This document shows positions 20,761-31,147 of a stretch of DNA of 64,000 bases, piece after piece. The first letter of the stretch is position 1; each line of letters starts with the position of its first letter. Origin of the DNA: Phialocephala subalpina. Its lineage: Eukaryota > Ascomycota > Leotiomycetes > Helotiales > Mollisiaceae. A program made the position numbers and the translations under genes. Where the stretch lies: NCBI GenBank assembly GCA_900073065.1, contig FJOG01000001.1, forward strand, positions 758,430 to 822,429, written 5' to 3'. The notes under the pieces are model-generated. The model had not been told where the DNA came from. It saw nothing but the letters and a program-made list of their open reading frames with translations, and made no database searches.

Positions 20761-21687
20761 TCAATCCTTCGTAATTAGACCCTCAAGCACCTTGAATGCA
20801 CCCCGCTTAACCTCCTCAACACCAACATTCGAGTCAAACACATGTGCATCCACCTCCTTCTCACCCGGCAGCTCCAAGATCTCGAATTGGCTGCTGACCA
20901 ACGTCGCTGGCATGAAATGACCAGTACTGAATTCTCGGACCCTGACCAAATTCTTGGCTTTCTTTTCGGACATTGATAGGAAGATGAAGTCGAGCTTGAT
21001 CTGATCGTTCTTGACGATCGCAGTCACGGTCGCCGTGGCTATAACGGCAGTGGTCGTGCACGTAGTGCGGATCGTAGTGGCAAGGGAGAGCTTTCGCGGA
21101 GTCGTAATAGAAGCCTCACATAGAGTCTTGAGGGAAAGCTTGCGAGGAGTCGTGAGCGAAAGCTTTCGAGGTGTCGTGAGAGTGGTAGTCAAAGCCTTGA
21201 GAGATATCTGCGAGCTCGCACGGGTCAAAGCCGCAAAAGATATCTGCGAAGTCGTTCTCTTAATTGAGAGGTTGGCAAGGTTGGCGTATTGACAGCGGCC
21301 CGGAACACCTGACGGTACTTCTGCTTCAACGCCGAGCAGGAGACGATGACGAGTGGCTTGGTTGCAAGGCCAGTGATGCAGGCGGCGGCGAGGGTTTCGA
21401 GCCAGCCAGCACGGTCGTCGTCGGTTAGGGAGATGCCGGCGTGCATCTTGTCGCGATTTTCTTGGGGGTGATACTGAGTATGGAATGTCAATTGAGTTCA
21501 TTTTTGGGTGTTCTGGCAGGGCTGGGAAGTATGAGGTAGGTGTCCGAGGCCGGAGACATTGGCATGGGTATGGCGAACTTACATCGTCACCCTCGAGAAA
21601 TAGACATCCCTTCTCTTGCGCTAAGTACTCTCCAACCGTGGACTTGCCACATCCTGCTGGATCACATAAAACAACTAGGTTCCTCAT
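20761..21687 (-). CDS. Gluconokinase (GntK family) with internal repeat insertion
   Basis: Exon 1 (21687-21583) begins 'MRNLVVLCDPAGCGKSTVGE', with the P-loop, and ends 'FLEGDD'. The intron GTAAGT...CTCAG (21474-21582) joins 'YHPQENRDKMHAGISLTDDD' and 'RAGWLETLAAACITGLATKP', then 'VIVSCSALKQKYRQVFR', all signature blocks of gluconokinase. The C-terminal part (about 21000 to 20761) has 'IKLDFIFLSMSEKKAKNLV', 'GHFMPATLVSSQFEILELP' and 'VFDSNV'. The enzyme phosphorylates D-gluconate to 6-phosphogluconate. In relatives only about ten residues separate the two parts. Here about 250 bp with repeats coding 'TTPRKLSL' lie between them in another frame, so a further intron is needed (acceptor CGATCAG just before 'IKLDF') or the gene is disrupted. 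The first P-loop residue reads D where G is usual ('DPAGCGKS'). Confidence 0.75.
   Translation of the reverse strand: MRNLVVLCDPAGCGKSTVGEYLAQEKGCLFLEGDDVSSPYPCQCLRPRTPTSYFPALPEHPKMNSIDIPYSVSPPRKSRQDARRHLPNRRRPCWLARNPRRRLHHWPCNQATRHRLLLGVEAEVPSGVPGRCQYANLANLSIKRTTSQISFAALTRASSQISLKALTTTLTTPRKLSLTTPRKLSLKTLCEASITTPRKLSLATTIRTTCTTTAVIATATVTAIVKNDQIKLDFIFLSMSEKKAKNLVRVREFSTGHFMPATLVSSQFEILELPGEKEVDAHVFDSNVGVEEVKRGAFKVLEGLITKD
21060..21290 (-). repeat. Short tandem repeats inside the gluconokinase gene
   Basis: At least three copies of an ACGACTCC(T/G)CGCAAGCTTTC-like unit (21083-21180), which in one frame codes 'TTPRKLSL'. Two copies of GATATCT-TGCGA lie just upstream. The length and phase differ from anything expected in the family, so this is likely an expanded insertion. 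Confidence 0.55.
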
Positions 21688-22561
21688 TAACGCAACATGT
21701 AAGGCAGGCGAATGTCCAGCGTGGAAATTGTGATCAAAAAAGGTCGATCTGAGTCGATGCCGAGTCGTTGGAGGTTGACTTTCTACTCTGGTTGACGTAA
21801 GAGAATTGTGTAGAGGTTTGAAGTTTGGTAGATGCTGCGCCAAACTCGGTCTCCCGGAGCTTGTCGCCGCCAAAGAAGAGTCCTCCTGTCAAGGGAAGTT
21901 TGCTGTCGTTAGTCGTGGAATAAGGAAGGAACGGGCCGCAATTGACGTAAGCGATCTTGAATATCTGGTTAGCAAAACCGAAGCGCTGAGCATTTTGATG
22001 CAATGTCGATGCGCGGGAAATTCTAGCGGTGAATGGTAATGTTGCGGCAAAGGAATGGCGAGTGCTGCTGGCATACATTTGCCTTGATGTACTGTAGATG
22101 GATGACCCGGTGAGGATTGGTCATTTTGAACAAAGGAAAGTCTGTTTCTAGACAAAGGATGAAGATAGCATGGAGGAGGACCAAGGAAGCTAGAGGATGA
22201 GCAGACATTATGAAATTGTAGATATCTGGAAATGCAATATATTTGAATTTGGAAGAAAGAGACAATGCATTGTTTATCTTTGGCATATCGCGATGTTGAG
22301 ACTCGGTCGAGGAATTAATGTCCGAATGTAGTAGATGTGCTTTCAACTTTAAGATAACTAAGCTGCTTTCCCGCATTAGCAGACTACAAATAATGTGCAA
22401 ACTAGTGAGAGGACGACTGACCAGCAACATAATATCCTGATCGTTTTTATACCTAGCAGGTTTTTGTTGCGGATAAAATTTGGACTAGCGTGCACGTGAT
22501 AAATTGAGGTGTGCTATAAGACTTGCTCTTCTACCTCTACAGTGGACAGGTACGCTGTTTA
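21688..22561. other. Intergenic with unassigned minus-strand frame
   Basis: A 114-codon minus-strand frame (22078-21734, starting 'MYASSTRHSFAATLPFTARI') lies upstream of gluconokinase. It might be a small gene or an upstream exon; no domain was recognised. The rest shows nothing. Confidence 0.35.
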
Positions 22562-22769
22562 TATAGGCCCTGAGGGCCCTATAAGCCCTGAAGCTCCGGG
22601 GTCTCCGTAGGCTACGGAGACGCCTAGCTTCGGGGTCTCCTAGCCTGAACGAAGTGCCCGTTCAGGGCCTTCTACGCCACCAGTGGCGTAGGGGCCTTAG
22701 GCCACAACAGTTTTCGATGGCGGGGTGGATCACGTGGGCGGGGTCCGCTCATTTTCCGCTCGACGAGCG
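22562..22769. repeat. Array of adjacent GC-rich palindromes
   Basis: Six hairpins in about 210 bp. 22562-22583: TATAGGCCC/GGGCCCTATA with one bulge. 22601-22621: perfect 9-bp stem GTCTCCGTA/TACGGAGAC. 22644-22666: 8-bp stem CCTGAACG/CGTTCAGG. 22672-22691: 9-bp stem CTACGCCAC/GTGGCGTAG with a 2-base loop. 22693-22703: GGCCT/AGGCC. 22757-22769: CGCTCG/CGAGCG. A direct repeat, GAAGCTCCGGGGTCTCC and TAGCTTCGGGGTCTCC, flanks the second hairpin. The stretch is markedly GC-richer than its flanks and non-coding. Confidence 0.8.
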
Positions 22770-23011
22770 CGGAGGAGTCATCGAGCATCCCGTCCGAGTG
22801 CAAGCAAGGGGTAAGAAAATTATTAATTAATTCAGGATAGCGGATATAGGAGTTATCCATACGAGCTCTTAAGTCCTATGCGGAGATTTGGCAACGAGCA
22901 GAGTATAAATAATGGAGCTTGTGATCGTGGTCGAAAGTTGCAAGGCAAGCTTAAGCAATTCGACTGACAAATCATCAAGACGCCAAATTCGGTTTCAAAC
23001 CAATTTCCAAG
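22770..23011. other. Region upstream of the SDR pseudogene
   Basis: Contains GAGTATAAATAATGG at about 22900, a possible TATA element, about 110 bp before the former ATG. Confidence 0.4.
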
Positions 23012-23982
23012 ATGTTCCAACTTGTGTAGTTCATAACTGGATGCTCCTCCGGCTTCGGAGAACAGTTTGTTTACAGTATTCTTGAGCGTGGAGACAAGCG
23101 ATTGCTACAGGCCGGAAACTGGAAGACCTGAAGCATTTGGAGCAAGCAGGCGCTGCAATTCTTCAGCTTGATATCACCGATGGGCAACAAAACATAAACG
23201 ATACAATTGCAAAGGCGATCAGTATCTATGGACGAGTAGATGTGTTGGTGAACAATGCATCCTACATCTCAATTGGGACCTGGGAAGATCTTGAGTACGC
23301 ACCTCCCTGAGGGCAATCAAATGTCTTTGACAATACGCTCATACTAACTTGATGACAGATACGGAGACTTCCTCGCGCAATTTGATACGAATGTGTTTGG
23401 CACCATCAAAGTGACTCGGCCACTTCTGCCTCATTTTCGGCAGCGACGAGCAGGGACTATAGTGTTTATCAGCTTTCTTTCGGGCTGGATCGGCCACGCA
23501 GGTTGTAGTGCGTACGCTGGCTCTAAGTTCGCACTTGAAGGTAAGTCCTAACTGCCATTCTTGAGCATGCGGCACTGAACAAGGCTGTGCCGAACAGGAA
23601 TTGTGGAAGGTCTCTGGCGGGAAACCGCACACTTGGGATAAAGACCCTACTGATCGAACCGGGAAGATTTAGAACCAAACTTCTGTCCAAGAATAAGATG
23701 AAGGCTGTCATTTCCACTATTCCCGAGTATGCAGAATTCTCGAAGACAAGAGTCGCCACGCTGTCCAAGGAGGATCAGGCACAACCTGGCGATCCAGTGA
23801 AGCTTGTGGAGACTATCTTGGACTTAGTACGACAGGAGGGCATCACTGAGGGCAGAGAGGTTCCGTTTCGACTCCCACTGGGAAGGGATGTATATGGTGA
23901 TATGAAGACCAAGTGCGAAGAAACGCTGAAATTGCTCGAGGAATGGAAGACGACGATCAGGAGCACGGACCTCGAGGAATAG
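23012..23982 (+). pseudogene. Short-chain dehydrogenase/reductase (disrupted)
   Basis: Exons 23012-23294, 23359-23540 and 23598-23982 are joined by good introns (GTACGC...ACTAAC...GACAG and GTAAGT...AACAG). The product is a classical SDR: cofactor motif 'TGCSSGFG', 'LVNNAS', catalytic 'SAYAGSKFALEG' (YxxxK), and 'IEPGRFRT'. It is dead: the sixth codon is TAG (23027-23029) where 'VWFITGCSSG' would need TGG, and a one-base loss near 23100 ('GDK' then ATTGCTACAGG) shifts the frame until 'KLEDLKHLEQAGAAI' resumes. The stop is a G-to-A change in TpG. The remaining 3' two thirds is undamaged, so loss looks recent. Substrate cannot be inferred. Confidence 0.8.
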
Positions 23983-24568
23983 GGTATTTCGGGACAACGT
24001 GAGCTAGCTGAAGCAAAAGAATTGAAGTAATGGACAAGAAATCTGATCGCTGAAGTCTCTGATATTGCTGATAATAATTCTGCTGCTGTTGTTCGATCGC
24101 GACTGTGAAGTAGGGTGAGGTTTGTCGCGCGATTTAAAATTGGGGGTCGGGATGTAGTATGCGCTAGAGCTACTGTTGGCTCGGTGGTGTTTTTATCACA
24201 CTAGCCATCATCTCACCTTTCCTTCTCTTCTCGCGATTGCTTCAATCCAAACCTGTGATCAAATCTGCAAAGACTCTACGAGCGACACTTCATCAGAAAA
24301 CAATTCGAAACCTCAATCTTGTCATCCTGAATGCACCCATACCTGCTTCAGCTTTCACCGTGTTGAGTCATCGATTCACGGCGTGAATCATGTCCCGCAA
24401 TTGGCCATTGCACTGCCTCCGTATCGCCGAAGTTTATATCTGATCACGATGCCCTTAAAGAAGGACATTACTCCAGTGCTCTAACTTCGCAAGAAATCGT
24501 CGCCGAACATTCCGTTTCGGCATTCATTTCGTACAACAAATATCACGATCCCCTTTCTGCAGTCCCAA
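23983..24568. promoter_or_regulatory. Promoter region of the RNA-processing gene
   Basis: About 590 bp with pyrimidine-rich tracts at 24210-24240. No coding evidence in it and no named element found. Confidence 0.4.
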
Positions 24569-27500
24569 ATGGCTGCAAACACACTACCCTTTCGACTGAA
24601 GTCATACCAGACAGCACTGGCTATTGTTGCACCTCCTCAATTGCATAGCGATATCAATTCGTTGCGGAAGATTCATGACAAGGCCTACGAGAAATGGGAT
24701 CCCCACATCAACGTCTTGTATCCTTTCGTGGATCCCGATCAACTTGGTGCCGCAATCGCTGAGCTACGCCAAAGAATTGCGAAGCAGGATGTTCGAAGCT
24801 TCGATATTAATCTACCAGAGCCAGACAAATTTGTGCAGAAGAGAAGTGCTACTGTTCATCTGAAGCCAGACTCGGAGTCTGAGGCGAGAATCGGTCAGCT
24901 CAGAGCAGACCTCGTCGATGCACTCGGACGAGATGCCAAAGAAGGCACGCATGATGGGACATTTAGAGCGCACATGACCATCGGCCAAGCTGGGCTGGTG
25001 GGGCCAACTCTTGGGATGTTGCTTGAAAAGGTTGAGAAACTGGCGCCTTTGGAATGGCAATGCCGGAGTCTCGCGGTTCTGAAGAGACAGCCGTCCGGAA
25101 AGATGGCTTTAGTTGACGAGATACGATTGTTGGGAGATGAGAATATAGGATCGGACGAAAGTAAGCATGGTACTGGAGGCAACCCAAAATCTTGAAGTGC
25201 AGTGTGAGGGGTAGCTGATTCCAGTCAGATGGGGGAGAACAGGACTCAGCTCAACACTGGAAGCGCTGCAATGCTTACAACCCTTCCGAAGGATGGCAAG
25301 AACTTCACGAAAAACCGGTGTCGAAAGCAACAAGGGAAATTTGTGGACCTAAAATCATTGTCTCAACCTACAACCTGATGGCAGACCAACATGCCCCACC
25401 ATTCGCATCGCGACTCGGTCCTATCATCGATGCCATCACTTCCGTAACAGAGCAACTGTCAAATACTCGTGTCTTGTGTCTTCAAGAAGTCAACGATGAG
25501 ATGCTTCCACTTTTGCTTGGACATCCGAGCCTCAACAATACTTATCCATTCTCTACCCATCAGCCATCATCACTTCTCCCAAGCCAGCGGAATCTGGTCA
25601 TCATGGCCTCTGTACCATTCAGTCACACTACTCTCGAATTTGACGAACGCCACAAGTCGGCCCTGGTAGTTGATCTGTTCGGCATGTGTGTTAAGGTTGT
25701 CAATACCCACCTCAGTAGTGCATTGACGGATGATGCCGTTGTGACAAAGAAGAATCAGATGGATACTCTGACAAAGTTCTGTCTTGACCCGAGCATGACA
25801 GGAGACTTCATTGTTGCTGGAGACTTCAATATCTCTACTTCATCCCAGACCATCGAGACAGCTTTGGATCGAGGTCTGATCGGTCGGGAGACAGCTCGGA
25901 TGGTGAGGACTGTGATCAACGAAGAGATTTGGGAAGATACATTCCTCGCGTCCCCGCAAACGCTGCCGAGTGCTTCGGAGGAAATCTTTGATGGCGAGGA
26001 AGGCGCAACCTTCGACCGAATCGGTAATCCACTAGCTTCAATGTCCATTTCACCGATCGACAACCGACCGCAGCGGTATGACAGAATTCTATATCGGAAG
26101 AACGGGAAATTGAAGGTAGATCATGTGCAGTTATTCGGGCTTCCAAACGGGAAGGGACATTGTGGAAGTGACCATTACGGTTTCTCAGCTACGCTCAAAT
26201 CTGAGAAAGTTCAAGACAGCCTAGCCGAGGAACCTTCACTTCTATCGCAGTCAACAATGGAGAATTTGGTCGTGATGCAAGATTCCATGGATCTCTACTC
26301 TTTACTACGAAGCCAGCTTCCGACAGAGGAGGATCGAGAACAGCGCACAAGGGCTATCGGGCTGCTACAAGATGTTCTCTCAAGCGGCAAAGGCCTTTCA
26401 AACCTGGTCCTCGCTCCTCTAGGAAGCTATCTCATGGGCACTTATTTTCCAGACTCCGACGTTGATCTGCTAGCGATAGGGTCCGTGGCACCACGGGTAT
26501 TCTTTGAAACTGCCACCTCAAGCCTACAACATATCAATTCTCAACCAGATGGTGGCGTGAAAGGTGTCCATCTAGTCAACTCTCTTGTCTCGATCATGGA
26601 ACTGTGCGTTTTTGGTATCAAATTTGATCTGCAGTATTGTCAAGCTTCATTATTGCTTGAAAAGTATGCATATATTCTTCGATCGATGTTGGTTCCAGGC
26701 TAAGTTTTCATTCATAGATACCATAGTCCGAGCACAGAGACTCCTCTGCACGAACTTGCATTTGACACGACACTTATCGGCTCGCTTCCTCCTTCATCCC
26801 TTCGTCCCTTCAATACCTATCGCGACACCGCATATATCTTGAACACGATTCCGGACATCACATCCTACCGAGCTGCACATCGTTTCCTTTCTCTGTACCT
26901 TAAAATACATGGTCTTTACTCAGCAAAGTTTGGCTACCTCGGCGGCATTCATCTATCACTCATGTTGAATCGTGCTGTTAAGCTCATGAGCGCGCAACTT
27001 TCGCTAAAAAAGCAAAGCGGCTTGGGCGATGCTCATAGATCATACGCAGCAATAATAGTCCGCACATTCTTCGACTACTATTCCAATTTCAATTGGCCCT
27101 CAGAGAGCATCGCAGATCCAGATCTGAACGGCAAGACGCAACCAACCCGATCGCCACGAGATGCTGTTTTCATCCCAGCAATACATGTACCTACCGCACG
27201 TCCAAACGTTGCTGGCAGTTGCACGCCACTAAGTGCTCGAACTTTCGCGTCCGAATTCAAAGAGGCCTCCAGTAAATTGTCACAAGGGAACTGGGACTGG
27301 TGCCTTCGTCCCGGCGCTGGTGTCGCGACTTTCTTGAACGGTTTCTCCGCCTACATTTCAATCTCTCTCGACGCCTGGAGTGTTGATGAGGTTAGAGGGG
27401 CGAAAGTCAGAGATATAATAGGCGCTCTAGAGAGCAGGCTTCCGAGGTTGATGCTTGCGCTTGGCAGACTTGATGGAATCTATGCTCGAGTCTGGCCTGC

Positions 27501-28191
27501 AAGATTTCGGACACGCAACGATGGTACTTTGGAAGATGCGACACAATTCAAAGGCTATTACCTCATCGGCATTCGAATGACGGATGAACATGCAGATATT
27601 GACACGAAGCAGCGACTGAAAGGCAAAGTCGTTGGTGCTGTGAGGGACTTTGAGAGTAATGTCAAAGCGTATATAGAATTTGAGAGTGGAAATTGCTGGT
27701 TGGATGCGGAATTCTTAGGTGCGAAGAAGATCAAGGACATAGACTTGGTCATCGACGAACGAAATTGGAGCGGCGAAGACTCGCCTAGTCCAGATGCCAC
27801 GGACAGCAATGTCAACGACCGACGAGAAGATCTGGAGGATCCCAAGTTCGCTGACTTGAGTGTCGGTACCACACTTGAGCAGCCTAGAAGACCAAACTCA
27901 TCGCCTCTACGAATGCCAGACGATGTCATGAATCGAATAAAACACGATACCGCGCACTACTCAGCAAAAGAGTTCTTTATTGGGTACGAGGATCGCTTCG
28001 AGGAGAAGCCGAAGGAGGTTGACCTGCTGAAATGGAAGCTCGAACAGACAGACGAGGAGTTCATTCCTTTACATCGAGTCGTACATATTCGTAGGAAAGA
28101 TGAGAATGGAGGTGAAGTTGTTTGGGATCGAAGACTGAAGTTGGATCTGGTTTTTGGCAGCGGGAAGAGAAGAGCTAAGATTACTTATTAG
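24569..28191 (+). CDS. Multidomain RNA-end processing/repair protein: 2H phosphoesterase, EEP nuclease, nucleotidyltransferase/PAP, MJ1316 domain
   Basis: Three exons (24569-25160, 25229-26663, 26718-28191) close to 1166 aa. Residues 1-197 form a 2H phosphoesterase with 'PHINVLYPF' and 'RAHMTIGQ'. A linker 'WQELHEKPVS' follows. Residues about 239-515 are an endonuclease/exonuclease/phosphatase fold: 'LCLQEVND', 'NTHLSS', 'VAGDFNIS', 'GSDHYGFSA'. Around 596 is a pol-beta type nucleotidyltransferase site, 'GSYLMGTYFPDSDVDLL', followed by the alpha-helical PAP-like part ('GYLGGIHLSLMLNRAVKLMS') and an RNA-binding fold. Residues about 1081-1166 resemble the MJ1316 (DUF504) domain: 'AKEFFIGYEDRFEEKPKEVD', 'HIRRKDENGGEVVWDRR'. 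2H enzymes open 2',3'-cyclic phosphates, EEP enzymes hydrolyse phosphodiesters, nucleotidyltransferases add nucleotides and MJ1316 is proposed to recognise cyclic RNA ends. The combination suggests repair or tailing of cleaved RNA in one polypeptide. No signal peptide seen. Confidence 0.88.
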
Positions 28192-29123
28192 TTGCTAGAA
28201 TAGTAAAGGTAAAATCAATGGTATTAATATTTGATTTGCCCTTTTAATTAAATAAAAATAACTCCTTAATAAAGTACTTTTATTAATTTATTCTAATTTG
28301 ATTAAAATACTTATTAAAATAATATATAATTAATAAAAATAAAAAAATTAATAAAAATAAAAATTAATAAAAATAAAAATTAAATTAAATTAGAATTCAA
28401 GTTTAAATATAAGGATTAGCGCTAAGGATTAAGGATTAGGGTTTAGAGTTAAGATTTAGTATTAAGATTAAGTAATATCGTCAAATCACAAGCAGGCCAA
28501 CGAATGACCTCAGAAATTTCCAAAAGCATAGATACCTTGCTCACGAGCTTTCACAGATTATATGCCATCTGCTCTCTGCCAATCAATTCGACGGACAGGA
28601 TTGGACCAAATGCGCAGTCCCGACCTGGAATGCGCATACTACGTATGACAGGTTTCAGCACACAATAAATACCGACTGACAGTTACGGATTTGAGTTAGC
28701 GTGGCGGCAGACCGTAACGAGTTAGAGGCGGTTCCATTCAACCAAACCACTGGGATTGTAGGCGGACACGCGGACAATAAGTTTGGCGGAAGGCTTAATT
28801 TGGGTCGTGATCTACAATGTACAGTACTTCCAAGCGCTTCTTTCAAGTCTTTGTAATCTTCGATCGGATCTGGGACTACCGAAATTTCGGCAGTGCTTAA
28901 GTCTTCGCTACCCTTGTCCGCTGTCTGCCCAGTCAATCTCTTCAAAATGGTCCACATGTTGTTCTTACATTCCTATTAGAACGTTCTCAAGCCCCTTTGA
29001 TCTTCTGTCTCCCCTTATGTCTATCCATCGTCACCTTCTGCTTCAAGCTTTCTACATTTAGTTGCACTAATACCAGTTCTTTACTTTCTTTTCTTTCAAC
29101 ACCGGGCATACATCAACACAGGA
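28192..29123. other. Intergenic with AT-rich low-complexity block
   Basis: 28220-28420 is almost pure A/T with repeated TTAATAAAAATAAAAA. 28400-28470 carries degenerate GGATTAAGGATTAGGGTTTAG, reminiscent of TTAGGG but not a clean array. A minus-strand frame (28957-28655, 'MWTILKRLTGQTADKG') is unassigned. Confidence 0.6.
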
Positions 29124-30908
29124 ATGGAAGAGACAGTATGTTATCTATTGGTATGCTTGAAAGATAACCATTTTCTAATTCTACTCAGTTAGACTCTACA
29201 TCCACTACAATAAATGGCAAGGATGAATGTACTCCGCCGTCTCCAGAACCAGCTCCAGAACCAGCTCTGCCCGACTCGAAAGAACAACCTGGACTCACTT
29301 CTGAGCTCTATCCAGAAACTGATCTAGATCGTGGCATCGTTGGTTGGGACAGCCAGGACGACCCGTGCAATCCAAGGTCAGAACAAAGATGTCTATTGTC
29401 TCTGTGTGCACCTTCATTGTCTAACTTGCGCAGGAATTTTCCCGAGGCTCGAAAATGGCTGCTCCTAGGGTTTATCAGTGCAATCGCTTTTCTAAGGTGA
29501 TTTGACTATTTCCATTGGTATAAACGGTACCATGCGCTGACCCATATCAAATGTAGTCCCCTATGCTCATCAATCGTCGCGCCCGCTGTCACATTTATTG
29601 ATATGGAGTTCCATAACACATCTTCGATTCTGAGTTCCTTGGTCGTTACGATCTTCGTCTTTGGATTTGCAGTACATTGCCCAAGGTTCCTGATAGTCAT
29701 CTTGCATTTCTGACTGCTCTTAGGTTGGCCCCCTACTATTGTCGCCCTTGAGCGAGATTTTCGGGCGCCGTCCAGTTCTCACCTATGCCAACGCCTTCTT
29801 CTCCTTATGGCAGATCGGTTGCGCTAAAGCTCCAAGTCTGCATACCCTCATCGCATTTCGATTCCTAGGAGGGCTCGGCGCATCGGGTTGCCTTACAATC
29901 GGTGGTGGTGTGATAGCTGATCTGTTTCCTGTTGAGCAGAGAGGCTTGGCAAATGCCATATTTTCTGTCGGACCTCTATTTGGCCCCGTTATTGCGCCGA
30001 TTATTGGGGGCTTTATAGCACAGCGTGCGGGGTGGAGATGGGTGTTCTGGGTGATGCTAATCGCATGCACCGTCTTGAGCACTACTATTGCTGTTGTCAA
30101 CAAGGAAACCAACCCGATCGTGCTTATGCGCAATAAAGTTGAGAGATTCAAGAAGGAGCTCGGCCGCGGGGACCTCCGCAGTGCGTACGAGATATCGACC
30201 ACTGTGGGAGCGAATCAAAAGCGCAACATTCTACTCAGAGGCATGACGATGCCTCTGAGGATGCTCTTTAGCTCCCCGATACTTCTCCTGCTCTCGCTCT
30301 ACCTCTCGTTCGTTTTCGGGCTTCTGTACCTCCTCTTCACTACCGTCACCACCCTATTCGTTAACTCGTACGGATGGGCTCCCAATATCTCAGGACTCGC
30401 GTATCTCGGTATCGGCTTCGGATTCATGCTTGGTATCGTCACTGTGGCTAAGACATCGGATGCCACCGTTGTGCGTCTGACGGCAGCCAACAATGGCGTC
30501 TACCAGCCCGAGATGCGTCTTGCAAGCTGTATCTTCTTTGCATTCTTCGTTCCGATCAGTTTTTTCTGGTACGGGTGGAGCGCGGATAAGCATACGCATT
30601 GGATTGTTCCCATTCTCGGCCTTTTCCCATTTGGGTTTGGCATGATGGGGATTTTTGCTCCAATCCAGACTTATTTTATAGATACTGGTGGTAAATACGC
30701 CGCGTCTGCGGTGGCGGCTTTGACGGTGCTAAGATGCATTTTTGGCGCCTTCTTGCCATTAGCGGGTCCGAAGCTATTTAGTTCTTTGGGGTATGGTTGG
30801 GGAAACTCGTTGCTGGGTTTCATTGCCCTGGCTTTGATCCCTGCGCCTGCTTTGATCTTTAAGTATGGAGGCAAGATCAGGAGCAAGTATCCTGTTGTAT
30901 TGGAATAG
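29124..30908 (+). CDS. MFS transporter, DHA1-type drug:H+ antiporter
   Basis: Five exons (29124-29135, 29190-29376 region starting at 29189, 29434-29496, 29557-29671, 29724-30908) close to 520 aa, with a 12-base first exon 'MEET'. A cytosolic N-terminus has PEPAPEPA, then 'WDSQDDPCNPRNFPEARKW' as in fungal DHA1 proteins. Motif A is 'PLSEIFGRRPVL' between TM2 and TM3. 'FRFLGGLGASGCLTIGGGVI' and 'FGPVIAPIIGGFIAQRAGWR' match TM4-TM5 (motif C type). A central loop 'NKVERFKKELG' separates the two six-helix halves. Likely exports small hydrophobic compounds at the plasma membrane; substrate unknown. No biosynthetic cluster adjoins it, but a Zn2Cys6 factor lies 1.6 kb downstream. Confidence 0.9.
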
Positions 30909-31147
30909 TACAGGCGAAATTTCGGTGGTGGCCATGGTTCGAAGCTTGGTAGGAATGGAGATGGTGAGCTTGCCTTCTTGAGTGTGTATTATCAAATTAT
31001 TATATGAGCATTTTGCGGCAGTGTTGAATGAATATCTATATGATCATGTATGATTGAGTGCTACAATGTATGCAAGCATAATCGGGCCTATACCTGAGCA
31101 TTTCCCCTGCAGCAGATATCAAGACCGGGATCCACAAGGCCCACTTC
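30909..31147. other. Short convergent intergenic region
   Basis: 3' flanks of the MFS gene and the NmrA-like pseudogene. Nothing else seen. Confidence 0.5.

Noticed and set aside
22562..22769. Structured RNA gene such as rRNA or tRNA
   Set aside because: The stems are independent short hairpins with no cloverleaf, no conserved rRNA core and no B-box-like sequence.
25193..25195. Stop codon ending a separate 208-residue 2H phosphoesterase gene
   Set aside because: A GTAAGC donor at 25161 and CAG acceptor at 25228 put the 2H and EEP parts in one frame, and the same happens at the next intron; total length is divisible by three.
29189..29376. Alternative MFS start at a later Met, without the 12-base first exon
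   Set aside because: The ATG at 29124 with GTATGT...CTCAG intron gives exact phase, while exon 2 has no suitable Met at its front.
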